Source of the DNA: Chitinophaga sp. CF118
GTDB taxonomy: Bacteria > Bacteroidota > Bacteroidia > Chitinophagales > Chitinophagaceae
Reading direction: 5' to 3'
NCBI RefSeq assembly: GCF_900112615.1
Contig: NZ_FOMK01000003.1
Location: 558,001-622,000 of the forward strand
DNA length: 64,000 nt
The notes beneath the pieces are model-generated. The model saw only the letters and a list, made by a program, of their open reading frames with translations. It ran no database searches and had not been told where the DNA came from. How positions within the stretch are numbered: the stretch's first letter is position 1; every line of letters begins with the position of its first letter. Below, piece by piece: positions 20,810 through 31,300 of this stretch. Position numbers and translations under genes: made by a program.

Positions 20810-22765
20810 ATGTCTATCTATAACCAACCTAGAAGAAGGGTTATCCAGCTGCTTATCGTTTGTGCAATGTTGCTGATCATCAGCAGATTATTCTTTTTAC
20901 AGATCATCGAAAAGAAATACTCGAAGCTTTCAGATGCCAACTCCGTGTTATGTAAAATAATATACCCCAGTAGGGGTATCATCTACGACCGTAAAGGGCG
21001 AAGTGTTTTACAGAACGATGTTATGTACGACTTGATGGTTACGCCGTACAGCGTAAAGGATATTGATACTATGGCGTTATGCAACTTGTTGCAGATAGAT
21101 AAAGCAGACTTCAAAAAGCGGATTCTCAATTCAATACTTAAAAACGGAAGAGTAAGGCAATCCATCTTCGCTGCATTGCTCACCCAGGAAACTTACAGCA
21201 AATTCCAGGAAAGCATGTACTTATTCCAGCCGGGCTTTGAGCTGGTACAGCGACAAATCCGTTCTTATCCTTATTCAACTGCCGCCAATATCTTGGGTTA
21301 TATAGGAGAGATCTCCCCGCAAATGCAAACGAATCCGGCTTTCAGTGCCTACCAGATGGGAGATTACCTTGGTATGACCGGCCTGGAGAAAACATATGAA
21401 AGTGTACTGATGGGTAAGCGGGGTACACAATACCTGGTAAAAGATAATCTTAACCGTCCCCAGGGGCCATATGAAAAAGGTGAGTTTGACACAAGTGCTG
21501 TCGCCGGTAAAAATCTGGACTTATCACTGGATATAGATCTGCAGGTACTTGGCGAACGACTGATGCACAACAAAATCGGTAGTATCGTAGCCATAGATCC
21601 CCAAACCGGCGGGATTCTGGCGATGGTAAGTAGCCCTACTTTTAATCCTAATCTGCTAACTGGTTCATACCGTGCACGGAACTTTAGCCGTTTGGTTGCA
21701 GATACTACAAAGCCTTTATTTAACCGGGCCATTCAGGGTACCTATGCGCCGGGATCCTCCATGAAGCCGTTAACGGCATTAGTTGCATTGGACGAAGGGA
21801 TTATCACACCCGCTTTCGGATATCCCTGCCACGGAGCTTATCTGGCCTGTGGGCGCAGCATCGCCTGTGAGCATAGCGAACCTGGGCACGCTGCTAATTT
21901 AAGATTGGCAATCTCCCATTCCTGTAACTCTTATTTCGTGAACCTGTACAGGATGGAAGTAGATGCTCGTCAATGGGGAGGTGTAAAAAAAGGGCATCAG
22001 AAGTGGTATGATTATATGACCTCCTTCGGACTTGGCCATCGCCTGGGCATTGATATCCCCGGGGAATATGCTGGTTATGCCATTGATACAGTGGGAATGA
22101 ACAAACGTTACCACGGACAATGGAATTCATGCACGGAATTGTATGTGGGAATGGGGCAGGGGGCTGTGTCGGTAACGCCGCTGCAAATGGCGAATGCCAT
22201 GTGTATTATTGCCAACAAAGGCTTTTATTACCTGCCGCATTTTGTACAGAAAATAGAAAATGATTCATCCTCGCTGCTGGCAAAATATAAAGAACGGCAT
22301 ACAGTTGCTCATGTAATGGATACTGCTTACAGCTCTGTGATATATGGAATGGAAGATGTGGTGGAACACGGAACGGGGCGTAATGCACAGATCGAAGGAG
22401 AAATCGTTTGTGGTAAAACAGGTACTGCAGAAAATAATGCAATTGTAAATGGCGTATTGAAAAAGATGAAAAGCCACGCTTTCTTTGTTGCTTTTGCTCC
22501 CCGCGATAATCCTAAGATAGCCATTGCAGTGATAGTGGAAAATTCCGGTTATGGTGGTACATATGCAGCGCCTATCGCCGGACTAATAATGGAAAAATAT
22601 CTGCACGATACCATCTCCATAAAAAAGAAATCCGTTGTAAAAACCATGTTGGAATATAACACCATGGATCCCATCGTAATGGCAAAGTCCCGCCTCGATT
22701 CTTTAAATGGTGCTACCGCAAAAATGACTACCGATCAGATCCTCAATTTCTATTTTCATAATTAA
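20810..22765 (+). CDS. mrdA: Penicillin-binding protein 2-type D,D-transpeptidase
   Basis: This is a 651-aa class B PBP. One N-terminal membrane segment (about residues 10-29) is followed by the dimerisation domain with the RGIIYDRKGR signature. The transpeptidase domain has all three catalytic motifs: SMKP (SxxK, about residue 315), SCN (SxN, about 369) and KTG in CGKTGTAEN (about 535). These enzymes crosslink peptidoglycan during cell elongation. The usual neighbours mreC, mreD and rodA are absent here, so this may be a second PBP2 copy rather than the core elongasome enzyme; hence mrdA is a family-level symbol. It appears to be transcribed alone. Confidence 0.9.
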   Translation: MSIYNQPRRRVIQLLIVCAMLLIISRLFFLQIIEKKYSKLSDANSVLCKIIYPSRGIIYDRKGRSVLQNDVMYDLMVTPYSVKDIDTMALCNLLQIDKADFKKRILNSILKNGRVRQSIFAALLTQETYSKFQESMYLFQPGFELVQRQIRSYPYSTAANILGYIGEISPQMQTNPAFSAYQMGDYLGMTGLEKTYESVLMGKRGTQYLVKDNLNRPQGPYEKGEFDTSAVAGKNLDLSLDIDLQVLGERLMHNKIGSIVAIDPQTGGILAMVSSPTFNPNLLTGSYRARNFSRLVADTTKPLFNRAIQGTYAPGSSMKPLTALVALDEGIITPAFGYPCHGAYLACGRSIACEHSEPGHAANLRLAISHSCNSYFVNLYRMEVDARQWGGVKKGHQKWYDYMTSFGLGHRLGIDIPGEYAGYAIDTVGMNKRYHGQWNSCTELYVGMGQGAVSVTPLQMANAMCIIANKGFYYLPHFVQKIENDSSSLLAKYKERHTVAHVMDTAYSSVIYGMEDVVEHGTGRNAQIEGEIVCGKTGTAENNAIVNGVLKKMKSHAFFVAFAPRDNPKIAIAVIVENSGYGGTYAAPIAGLIMEKYLHDTISIKKKSVVKTMLEYNTMDPIVMAKSRLDSLNGATAKMTTDQILNFYFHN

Positions 22766-22990
22766 AATATACTAATAAGTCAGGAATAATTAAAACATAC
22801 AAAGCTATTCTAGACAAACACCATTATTATAATGTTTGTAGATTGCGACAGCATCGCCCGTAAACCAAATTAAATAACCCAATTATACGTTACGTAAATA
22901 GAATGCGTAGTAAGCTTTTAGATTTGCATTATGATATTTGAAACCTATGTTACCCATCCCCGAATTTTTAAATCAAATCAAATAAACCCT

Positions 22991-23932
22991 ATGACAAGAA
23001 CAATTGGCCTGTTATCGGTCATCTTCCTCTTTTGCATTACTGGCTGTAGAAAAGATCAGAAAATCAAAGAGGCTCTCGAAGCAACAGACAGCACCGGTAG
23101 TAAATCCGGAACCCCTTCAAACGCAAGAGTCGCCTATGGAACCGACGGTTCAGGAACCGTGCAGATTGTAATTATTACTCAGGAAACCACCGGCGCTCAT
23201 CCTCAAACAGACGTTGCTGTTCCACAGGATTATGTTCTGATCGGTGGTGGTGCAGTAGTAACTCCGGAACTTACAACAGGTGCAGGAGCCCTGTTAACAG
23301 CTTCCTACCCCGACGATAATCTCACTACCTGGCATGCGGCATCAAAAGATCACCTGACTTCTTTTAACCATACCCTGGTGGCATATGCTATCGGCTTAAA
23401 GCTGACTGGCGTTACAAGAGATCAACTGAAAAGTTACATGCAGGTATTTTCAAACACTTCCGGTAGCGGACAGCATCCTACTACTTCAGTAAGCGTAGGC
23501 AGCGGTTATACGTTGATCGGAGGTGGGGCTAAAGTAGTCTACAGCGGTGCCGGTAACATGCTCGTAAAATCAATGCCTTTAGGAGACACCTGGTATGCAG
23601 GCAGTAAAGATCACGATGTAGCCTCTTCGGCTGTTGTCACATCTTACGCTATCGGTATAAAAACGGCCATCCCTAATTTCGGTAACCTGGAAATAGGACA
23701 GGAGTCTAATTCTAACTTCGTACCGTCAGGCTTTGGTGTAGTTACAGTGAATATCGATAATTCATGGGTGCTGGCTTGCCCCGGTGCACAAGCGTTCTAT
23801 AATAATGCAGGTAGAATGTTGACAGCTATAGAAGCTAATATAAGAGATGTAAAAGTGACGTCTAAAGATCATAAAGTTTATGATGGCGGAACTACTTACG
23901 CTTATGCAGTGAAAATCCGTAAACAACAATAG
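22991..23932 (+). CDS. Lipoprotein with three tandem beta repeats
   Basis: The start at 22991 is preferred because it puts a lipoprotein signal at the N-terminus (MTRTIGLLSVIFLFCITGC, Cys at about residue 19); the longer frame from 22931 would bury it. The mature 295 residues consist of three related units of about 85-90 aa, each with a VLIGGGA-type turn, a W-x-A-x-SKDH motif and a closing Y-AYAIGxK strand. I have an impression of similar repeats in uncharacterised secreted proteins but no function is known. It is a single gene between PBP2 and a strong convergent terminator. Confidence 0.7.
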   Translation: MTRTIGLLSVIFLFCITGCRKDQKIKEALEATDSTGSKSGTPSNARVAYGTDGSGTVQIVIITQETTGAHPQTDVAVPQDYVLIGGGAVVTPELTTGAGALLTASYPDDNLTTWHAASKDHLTSFNHTLVAYAIGLKLTGVTRDQLKSYMQVFSNTSGSGQHPTTSVSVGSGYTLIGGGAKVVYSGAGNMLVKSMPLGDTWYAGSKDHDVASSAVVTSYAIGIKTAIPNFGNLEIGQESNSNFVPSGFGVVTVNIDNSWVLACPGAQAFYNNAGRMLTAIEANIRDVKVTSKDHKVYDGGTTYAYAVKIRKQQ

Positions 23933-23950
23933 TCATTACTTTAAGTATCA

Positions 23951-23987
23951 TAACGGGCCCTGTAATCGCTGATTACAGGGCCCGTTA
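23951..23987. terminator. Bidirectional terminator between convergent genes
   Basis: A perfect 17-bp stem (23951-23967 with 23971-23987) with a 3-nt loop sits between the convergent genes ending at 23932 (+) and 24029 (-). Confidence 0.8.
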
Positions 23988-24028
23988 TATTAAAATCCTC
24001 ATCGCAAAATAGATGTTATGCGATTGTA

Positions 24029-24361
24029 TTAATTAACTCTTATACGTGAAATTTTCCCATCCAGTCCATTGTTACGGATGAAAGTTACTCGTACATATTC
24101 ATCCTCGTACGTTCTTTCAAATGTATTAATGATGTACTCTGGAATACTTCTTTTCACATTAACGATGCAAAAGTCATCACTTGTACTTCCGTCAGAAGAA
24201 TCATATACCCTGATTTCACAACCAGGTCTCACACCATAAATTTTCGCCGATCTGATTTCATCATTTCGTACCGGACGAAAATCCTGCCCGGGACTGTCTT
24301 CAATGGTTTGAACGACGTTTTCAGTTGCGTTGTTTCCTTCATAAAATGCAATAATACCCAT
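24029..24361 (-). CDS. Small acidic beta protein, possibly crystallin-like
   Basis: The start at 24361 gives MGIIAFYEGNNATENVVQTI; the longer frame adds 24 unconvincing residues. It is a 110-aa cytoplasmic protein with no signal. The opening strand (IIAFYEGNN) followed by RSAKIYGVRPGCEIRVYDSSDGSTSDD, then the later YVRVTF and SRIRV strands, resembles small beta/gamma-crystallin-like proteins. I cannot verify the Greek-key calcium motif. It stands alone, convergent with the repeat lipoprotein. Function unknown. Confidence 0.55.
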   Translation of the reverse strand: MGIIAFYEGNNATENVVQTIEDSPGQDFRPVRNDEIRSAKIYGVRPGCEIRVYDSSDGSTSDDFCIVNVKRSIPEYIINTFERTYEDEYVRVTFIRNNGLDGKISRIRVN

Positions 24362-24756
24362 GATAATAGTGATTTTAAGGTGAAAAATTAAAGATTCAGT
24401 AACAAGTTTTATTGTTGATCCATGCCGCATCATGAATGATATGCATAGAACTGTAGTTTAAAAGTATAAACCGATGATTAGCTCTTAATTAATTGAAAGA
24501 ATAATTGAAGTGATTTCACATTTGAACTGGAATAACAATCTTAATGACTTTATTTTGAGGTTGATTTTGCGTGAAAAGGATGTAACTGTTTTGGGTGAAA
24601 TATATTATATATCAACTGATTGTATGAATTTAACGACTTTTAAGATTAAATAAAAAAAAACTTTCTTCCATCTTTAATAATTCATCCGGACGAAAGCATA
24701 AGCAAACTCATTACATCGCTATAACCATTTATCCTTCCGGATAATAAAATTTCATC

Positions 24757-24777
24757 TATCTTTAAATAGATAAAAGT
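24757..24777 (+). promoter_or_regulatory. Promoter-like element shared by the two exported enzymes
   Basis: TATCTTTA, a 3-nt gap, then AGATAAAAGT lies 113 bp upstream of the GH16 gene. Nearly the same string occurs at 28181-28200, 107 bp upstream of the next enzyme. TATCTTTA resembles the Bacteroidota -7 box TAnnTTTG. The 528-bp gap 24362-24889 holds this element and otherwise only AT-rich sequence. Confidence 0.45.
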
Positions 24778-24889
24778 ATTACACCCTCAAGGTAATCATG
24801 TGTAACCCTAAAACGGGTTAAAAGAGGTGTTTGTTATTTATCCGGTTTACCCATCCGTTAATCCATCTGCCATACTTTAAACTATACAT

Positions 24890-27800
24890 ATGAAAACACC
24901 TCTCTTAATCATTGGATTATTTCTTGTACCCGTTTTCGTGCATGCTCAGCAAAAACTCGTCTGGGAAGAAAACTTCGATGGCAATATTTTAAACCTTCAG
25001 AACTGGACCTATGAAACCGGCGATGGCTGTAGCAAAGGAAACTGCGGCTGGGGTAATGCCGAACTGGAATATTATACTAACAGTTCCAATAATGTAAGAG
25101 TTGAAAATGGTCATCTCGTAATACAAGCCCGTCGTGAGGATGTGGGTGGAAAACCATTTACTTCCGGTCGTATCAAAACAAGTGGCCGCGTTGCCTTTAA
25201 GTATGGCACGCTCGAAGCCCGCATCAAAGTGCCTCAGGTTGGTAACGGTCTTTGGCCTGCTTTCTGGATGCTGGGTAGCACTGGTGGTACCTGGCCCCAC
25301 AACGGTGAGGTAGATATCCTGGAAATGGGCTTTGCGGGTGCTATAGCGGCAGGGAAAGCCAATAAGACTGTAAGCGCGGCTACGCATTGGTGGACCGAAA
25401 ACCCGGGTGGTTATACCGGTCATGCTTCCTACGCAAGAGATACAGTGAGTGAAACCGCTGCTCTGAGCGACGATTATCATCTCTATAAACTGGTATGGGA
25501 TAAATCCTTCCTCACCATTTACCTTGATAACAGTCCCTATTATAAAATAGCCCTCACTGGTGGAAATGGTCTCGATGCTTTCAACAATCCTTTCTATATC
25601 CTGCTGAACCTTGCTGTTGGTGGTAATTATCCAGGCATCCATTCTGCTGCTGAGGTTACAGCTCCTCTTCCCGGTGCTATGGAAGTTGATTATATCCGCT
25701 TATATCAGGATCTTACCCAGGGAGAGCAACTGATTCTCGGAACAGACAATGCCCCGGAAGGTAATTATGGTATCTTCACTGAAACCACCACCGTAAATGA
25801 TAAAGTTACCTTCGGTCAGGGTGCAAACCTGTACTACTGGAATAATATCACAGATATCCCGGCACCAGTGCCTTTTGAAGGCAACAGCGCATGGGCTTTT
25901 CATGCCAGCGCTGGCAATTGGTTCGGATTGGGGGTATCTAACGATGATAAAAATATGAGCAACTTTGCCTCCGGCAGCCTCAAATTTAATCTGAAAACTA
26001 CTTCAACCGCTACCTTCAAAGTGGGGATCTCAACCGGCTCAGGAGAAAGCTGGGTGCTGTTTAATGGTACTAATGGAGAACATGGACTGGTGAGAGATGG
26101 CCAATGGCACCAGGTTATCATTCCTGTAAGTGAATTTGGAAGTGTCGACCTGATGACGGTCAACCAGCTGTTTATGTTCGCCGGTGATGCTCCTGCTGTA
26201 GCTGCCGATTTCTACGTGGATAATGTATATTACACCGGTGGTGTATCTGATAATCCGGCTCCTGTAGTTACTATCACCAGCCCTGCTAATGATACCCTCT
26301 ATACCACTCCTGCTTCAATTGTTATCAGCACAAATACTACCGATAGCAATGGCTCCATCAGCAAAGTAGATTTCTTTAACGGTGATAATTACCTGGCTAC
26401 AGTTACGGCTGCGCCATTTAATTATAACTGGCAAACATCCGTACAAGGCATCGCTACGCTGATCGCAAAGGCGACAGACAATCAACAGAAAACAACCACT
26501 TCTAAACCCGTTACCGTATTTATTGCGGCTCCTGGTAATACAGCTCCGCAAATAAACATTACTTCGCCTACGCCCGCTACAACGTTGCTCAAACCGGCTA
26601 AAGTAAACATCGCTGCAAACGTAACAGATGATGGTACTATCTATAAAGTAGAGTTTTATAATGGAGCTATCTTACTGGGAACTGTCTCCAAAGCGCCATA
26701 TACTTTCACCTGGAATAATGTTGACATGGGCACTTATACCATTACGGCTAAAGCCTATGATAATGGTAAACTTAGCACCGTATCCCAACCGGTTACTTTC
26801 ACCGTGCAGGATAATAAGATCCTGTCGGAACAATATGGTGTTTATACTAACGATGCTGCCATTACTACAAAACTTACCTACGGACAGGATGCAAATCTTT
26901 ACGTATGGAATAACCTCACCACCATCGCGAATGCTGCTCCTTACGAAGGCACGGAAGTGATTGCCTTTACAGCTGCACCTGGCAACTGGTTCGGACTCGG
27001 CGTGGCAAATGATGTGCGCGATCTGAGCCATTTCAGTAACGGCTATCTGAAGTTCTGGTTCAAAACAACCTACCAGGGTTCCTTTAAGTTTAGCGTGATT
27101 GCGTCAAACGGTCAGGTAGATATTTCCTATGCTGCTGGTGAACAGAAATTAGGATTAATAAGAGATGGCCAATGGCATGAAGTAACCATCCCTGTAAATA
27201 CTTTCACTAACATAGATCTGAGTGCCATCACACAGGTATTTACTTTCTCTGGCGATGCTCCTGCTGCTGCGGCAGACTTCTACATTGATCATGTATATTA
27301 TACCACCGGCAATACTACTGGTCAGGGTCCAAACCTGGCATTGAATAAACCGGCAATTGCTTCCACTACAGAAAATCCAACTACTGAAGCAATATATGCT
27401 GTAGATGGTAATGTAAATACCCGCTGGTCAAGTGCCTTTGCCGATCCGCAATGGATCAGTGTTGATCTGGGAGCAGATTACAACATTAATGAAGTGAAAA
27501 TTACCTGGGAAGCTGCAATAGGAAAAGACTACCAGGTACAAATCTCAACAGACCAAATCAGCTGGACAACCCTGAAAAATGTTACAGCCAACACTGCTCT
27601 TATAAATGATTATACCGGTCTTTCTGGTCATGGACGCTACCTGCGTATTTATGGTACTGCCAGGGTAACAGTTTATGGTTATTCCATCTTTGAACTGGAA
27701 GCCTACGGTTCATTACATGCAACTACAGGCTTGTTGGGTTTAACAGAAGAAAAAACAGGCAAATGGGTAGCTAGTTTGTATCCAAACCCGGTTGCAGGAA

Positions 27801-28003
27801 GCCAGGTACAAGTGTCTTCCAGCGAAGCGGTGAAACAAATCAAACTGGTAGACCTGAGCGGCAGGGTATGGTCAAACAGATTTGTGCGTACTGCTGCAAC
27901 TGTTTACCCTGTTGATATCAGCCGTATCCCACAGGGCATGTATCTGATCCAGGTAACCAATACATGGAATGAAACCTTATTGTTGAAATTCATTAAACAA
28001 TAA
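24890..28003 (+). CDS. T9SS-exported GH16 beta-glucanase with Ig-like and discoidin modules
   Basis: A signal peptide (residues 1-19, VHAQ) is followed by a GH16 domain (about 22-275) with the catalytic signature GEVDILEMG at about residue 138: Glu nucleophile, Asp, Glu acid/base. Next come an unnamed beta module (about 285-455), two Ig-like domains (about 460-550 and 555-643), a second copy of the beta module (about 647-800) and an F5/8-type (discoidin/CBM32-like) domain (about 815-940). The C-terminal sorting tail starts near 960 (SLYPNPV ... GMYLIQV). GH16 enzymes hydrolyse beta-1,3/1,4-glucans or galactans; the exact substrate is not readable here. The protein should be secreted or surface-anchored by type IX secretion. 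Confidence 0.88.
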   Translation: MKTPLLIIGLFLVPVFVHAQQKLVWEENFDGNILNLQNWTYETGDGCSKGNCGWGNAELEYYTNSSNNVRVENGHLVIQARREDVGGKPFTSGRIKTSGRVAFKYGTLEARIKVPQVGNGLWPAFWMLGSTGGTWPHNGEVDILEMGFAGAIAAGKANKTVSAATHWWTENPGGYTGHASYARDTVSETAALSDDYHLYKLVWDKSFLTIYLDNSPYYKIALTGGNGLDAFNNPFYILLNLAVGGNYPGIHSAAEVTAPLPGAMEVDYIRLYQDLTQGEQLILGTDNAPEGNYGIFTETTTVNDKVTFGQGANLYYWNNITDIPAPVPFEGNSAWAFHASAGNWFGLGVSNDDKNMSNFASGSLKFNLKTTSTATFKVGISTGSGESWVLFNGTNGEHGLVRDGQWHQVIIPVSEFGSVDLMTVNQLFMFAGDAPAVAADFYVDNVYYTGGVSDNPAPVVTITSPANDTLYTTPASIVISTNTTDSNGSISKVDFFNGDNYLATVTAAPFNYNWQTSVQGIATLIAKATDNQQKTTTSKPVTVFIAAPGNTAPQINITSPTPATTLLKPAKVNIAANVTDDGTIYKVEFYNGAILLGTVSKAPYTFTWNNVDMGTYTITAKAYDNGKLSTVSQPVTFTVQDNKILSEQYGVYTNDAAITTKLTYGQDANLYVWNNLTTIANAAPYEGTEVIAFTAAPGNWFGLGVANDVRDLSHFSNGYLKFWFKTTYQGSFKFSVIASNGQVDISYAAGEQKLGLIRDGQWHEVTIPVNTFTNIDLSAITQVFTFSGDAPAAAADFYIDHVYYTTGNTTGQGPNLALNKPAIASTTENPTTEAIYAVDGNVNTRWSSAFADPQWISVDLGADYNINEVKITWEAAIGKDYQVQISTDQISWTTLKNVTANTALINDYTGLSGHGRYLRIYGTARVTVYGYSIFELEAYGSLHATTGLLGLTEEKTGKWVASLYPNPVAGSQVQVSSSEAVKQIKLVDLSGRVWSNRFVRTAATVYPVDISRIPQGMYLIQVTNTWNETLLLKFIKQ

Positions 28004-28020
28004 TAAAGGATTGGGGATGT

Positions 28021-28074
28021 ATCAAAAATAAATGAAGAACCATATGGTCATCCGGCTCTTCATTTATTTTTGAT
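28021..28074. terminator. Terminator after GH16 gene
   Basis: Arms at 28021-28040 and about 28055-28074 pair over about 20 bp with one or two mismatches. A-rich and T-rich ends flank them, so it could act in both directions. Confidence 0.7.
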
Positions 28075-28180
28075 ACTTCTCCTTTTTTTATGCATACAGG
28101 ATTTATGTTGGCTGTAATATTCTTTTGTTATTAATTTTATCCTCCATTGCATAATGATTCCGGAATTCAAAATTTGCCCT

Positions 28181-28200
28181 TATCTTTAGCAGGTAAAAGT
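28181..28200 (+). promoter_or_regulatory. Second copy of the shared promoter-like element
   Basis: TATCTTTA, a 2-nt gap, then AGGTAAAAGT matches 24757-24777 and lies at almost the same distance from its gene's start codon (107 versus 113 bp), which suggests a long 5' UTR and co-regulation of the two exported enzymes. Confidence 0.45.
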
Positions 28201-28306
28201 CAACTTATAGTGTAGCTAGATCGTAAACATTGCAAAATAACCATAGTCATTTGTAACCATTATCTCGATAATCGACACCTATTTTCTATTATTCAACAAT
28301 TCTATC

Positions 28307-31300
28307 ATGAACAAAAACATCCTCAAAGTTTACCAGCTTTTGTGTGCCCATTTGCTAAAACTATGCTGTGGAATCACTATTTTCCTATTAACCATTACCA
28401 ATCCGGCTTATAGCCAATTGCCTGCCGGATTCAGTCAGAAGAAATTGACCGGTGATGTCATCAATCTGGCCACTGCTATGGCCCATGCGCCCGATGGAAG
28501 AATCTTCATCGCGGAACGTTCGGGTGCCGTAAAAGTATTACAGAATGGTGTTGTTTCCACTGTCACAACAGTAGCCACCACTACCGACGATGAGCAGGGA
28601 TTATTGGGTATCACCTTGCACCCGCAGTTTGCATCAAATGGAAAATGTTATCTTTTCCACACAGATTCCGCAAAGACTGTACACTATCTGGATATGATAG
28701 TGATCAGTAATACTAATACGGTAACCAGCACCACAAGGATTATGCAGTTCGACAGTATCCTGGGCGGATTACATAATGGAGGTGCCATCTTATTCAAAGG
28801 TGATCTGTTATATGTTGCCATTGGCGAAAGCGGTCGTCAGGAAGAGGCTTCCAAACTGGATACTTACCGTGGTAAGATATTAAGGTTAACGGAAGACGGT
28901 CAGCCTGCACCGGGAAATCCTTACTATAATGTAGCCGGTGCTTCCCGCCAGAAAAGAAGTATCTGGGCTATTGGTATGAGAAATCCGTGGAGGATGGCAC
29001 TTGATCCCTTATCACAAAAGATTTTTGTGATGAATGTTGGTGGAACTTATGAAGAAATCAACGATGTAACCAACCCTGATCCTGCCAGAAATTATGATTA
29101 TGGCTGGGGTGCAGCCGGTAAGTCTGGAATCGAACAGGATTCAACAACTACCATCCTGCCAGTCTTTTCTTATACTTCACATGATTCTACATGGGGTTGC
29201 GCTATTACTACCGGAGTATTCTTTAACCCTCCTTCAACAAACTACCCTGCAAAGTACCAGAACAGATTTTATTTCTCTGACTGGTGTAACCAATGGTTTA
29301 GAAGTATCGATGCTGCTAATCCAAAAATAGGCGGTTATCAGGAATTTGCTAATGATAAATTCCGTTCTATACTGGGTACAAGCGTTGGTATCGATGGAAA
29401 TATCTATTACATTGATTATGCAGGTACTGGTAGCGTTTGGCGGATAGAATATGATGCTACACAAGCTCCTTCTATTGTGAATCAGCCTGCTGCCCAGACG
29501 GTTTTTGCACAGGATAAGGTAACGTTCTCTGTGACCGCTGCTGGTGCAATACCTTACACTTACCAGTGGCAAAAGAATGGAGTGGATATTGCCGGTGCAA
29601 CTGCAATATCTTATACCATTAACAGTGCTGCTCAGGCAGATTCCGGTAACTACCGCGTTATTGTGACTAACCCCATCGGTAGCATTACAAGTGCTGCTGC
29701 TAAACTGACGGTTAAACCATTCAATGCAAAACCTGTACCTCACATCATAACGCCGGCGGCTACCTTTAAATGGAACGCGAAGGATACTATTCGTTTCTCT
29801 GCAAGTGCAACAGATGCCGAAGATGGTACACTGCCTGCTGCTGTTTATAAATGGGAGGTTCGTTTCTACCATGCAGACAATGCTGCAAGTGAACACTGGC
29901 ACCCTGGCCCTGCTGTTCCGGGTGGTAGTACTACTGGTTCCTTTATCGCTGATAACACTGGAGAGCCTTCCCCTAATATCTGGTTCAGACTTATTGTGAC
30001 GGTTACTGACTCTAACGGACGTACGGGAATAGATTCTCTGGATATTCAGCCAAATAAAGTAATACTTACTGCAGATGCAAGCCTGCCAGGTTTTAAACTA
30101 CTCATCCTGGGCTCACAGGTAACTGCTCCGTTCTCTAAAACAGCTGTTGTAGGTAGCACGTTTAACTTGCAGGCTCTCAGTCCGCAGGTATTAGGAGATA
30201 CTGCTTATGAGTTCTCTTCCTGGGTACATGGTGGTGATGCATTGCAAACCTTGAAGGTGCCAGCAGTAAATACTACCTATAAAGCCATTTATAAAGTAAG
30301 TGCTGCGCTGCAGAATCCTTACTCCGGTATACCATCTCCTATCCCTGGAAAGATCGAAATTGAAGACTTTGATCTGGGTGGTGAAGGAGTTGCTTATCAC
30401 GATGCAAGCACAGGAAATGCCGGCAATCAATATCGCCTGAATGATAACGTAGACCTGGAAAAATGTTCCGAAGATGGTTTCAACATTGGTTATGTTGCAG
30501 CAGGCGAGTGGTTGGAATACACCGTGAATGTTACTACTCCGGGTGTATATACCTTCTCTGCACGTGTGGCGAATCCTGGTGCTGTTAAAACTTTCCATGC
30601 AGAATTGGACGGACAAAACTTCACAGGTAATATCACTGTTCCCACCACAGGCGGATTCCAGGCATGGCAAACAGTTTCAATAACTACACCTGCACTCACT
30701 ACCGGTGTAAAAGTGTTACGCATTTCTCTCGATGCTACTGATTTTAACGTCAATTATGTAACCTTTACAAATGGTACAGTTGATACAACTGTTCTTAAAA
30801 ACCTGGCCCTGAATAAGCAAACAACTGTTTCCTCTGTTGAAAACGGAGGTACACCAGGAAACAATGCAGTAGATGGTAGTCAAACCAGCCGCTGGTCAAG
30901 TGAGTTCAAAGATCCGCAATCTATCTATGTAGATCTTGGTGCTGTTTATAACATCAGCGAAGTGAAGATCTTCTGGGAAAATGCATATGGTAAGAACTAT
31001 GACATATACATATCTAACGATTCTACTTCATGGGGAACACCTGTGAAACAAATTGTTGGTAACACTGGTGTATTAAATGATCATACCGGCCTCACTTCAA
31101 CCGGAAGATATGTACGTATTTATGGTACGGTTAGGGCTTCACAATACGGGTATTCCATTAATGAGCTGGAAGTATATGGTAAAGCTCTCTCAGCTGCCAG
31201 TTTAGCTTATTTGCCGGAAACAAATACGGCTTCATATAAGTTGTATCCAAATCCTGTATATGGTACATTAACGATCGCTGGTGTTAAAACCGCCCGGATC

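Noticed and set aside
22206..22524. Minus-strand ORFs inside the PBP2 gene
   Set aside because: Shadows of a gene whose frame carries all three transpeptidase motifs.
24989..25642. 217-codon minus-strand ORF inside the GH16 gene
   Set aside because: It is antisense to the catalytic GH16 domain and has no independent features.
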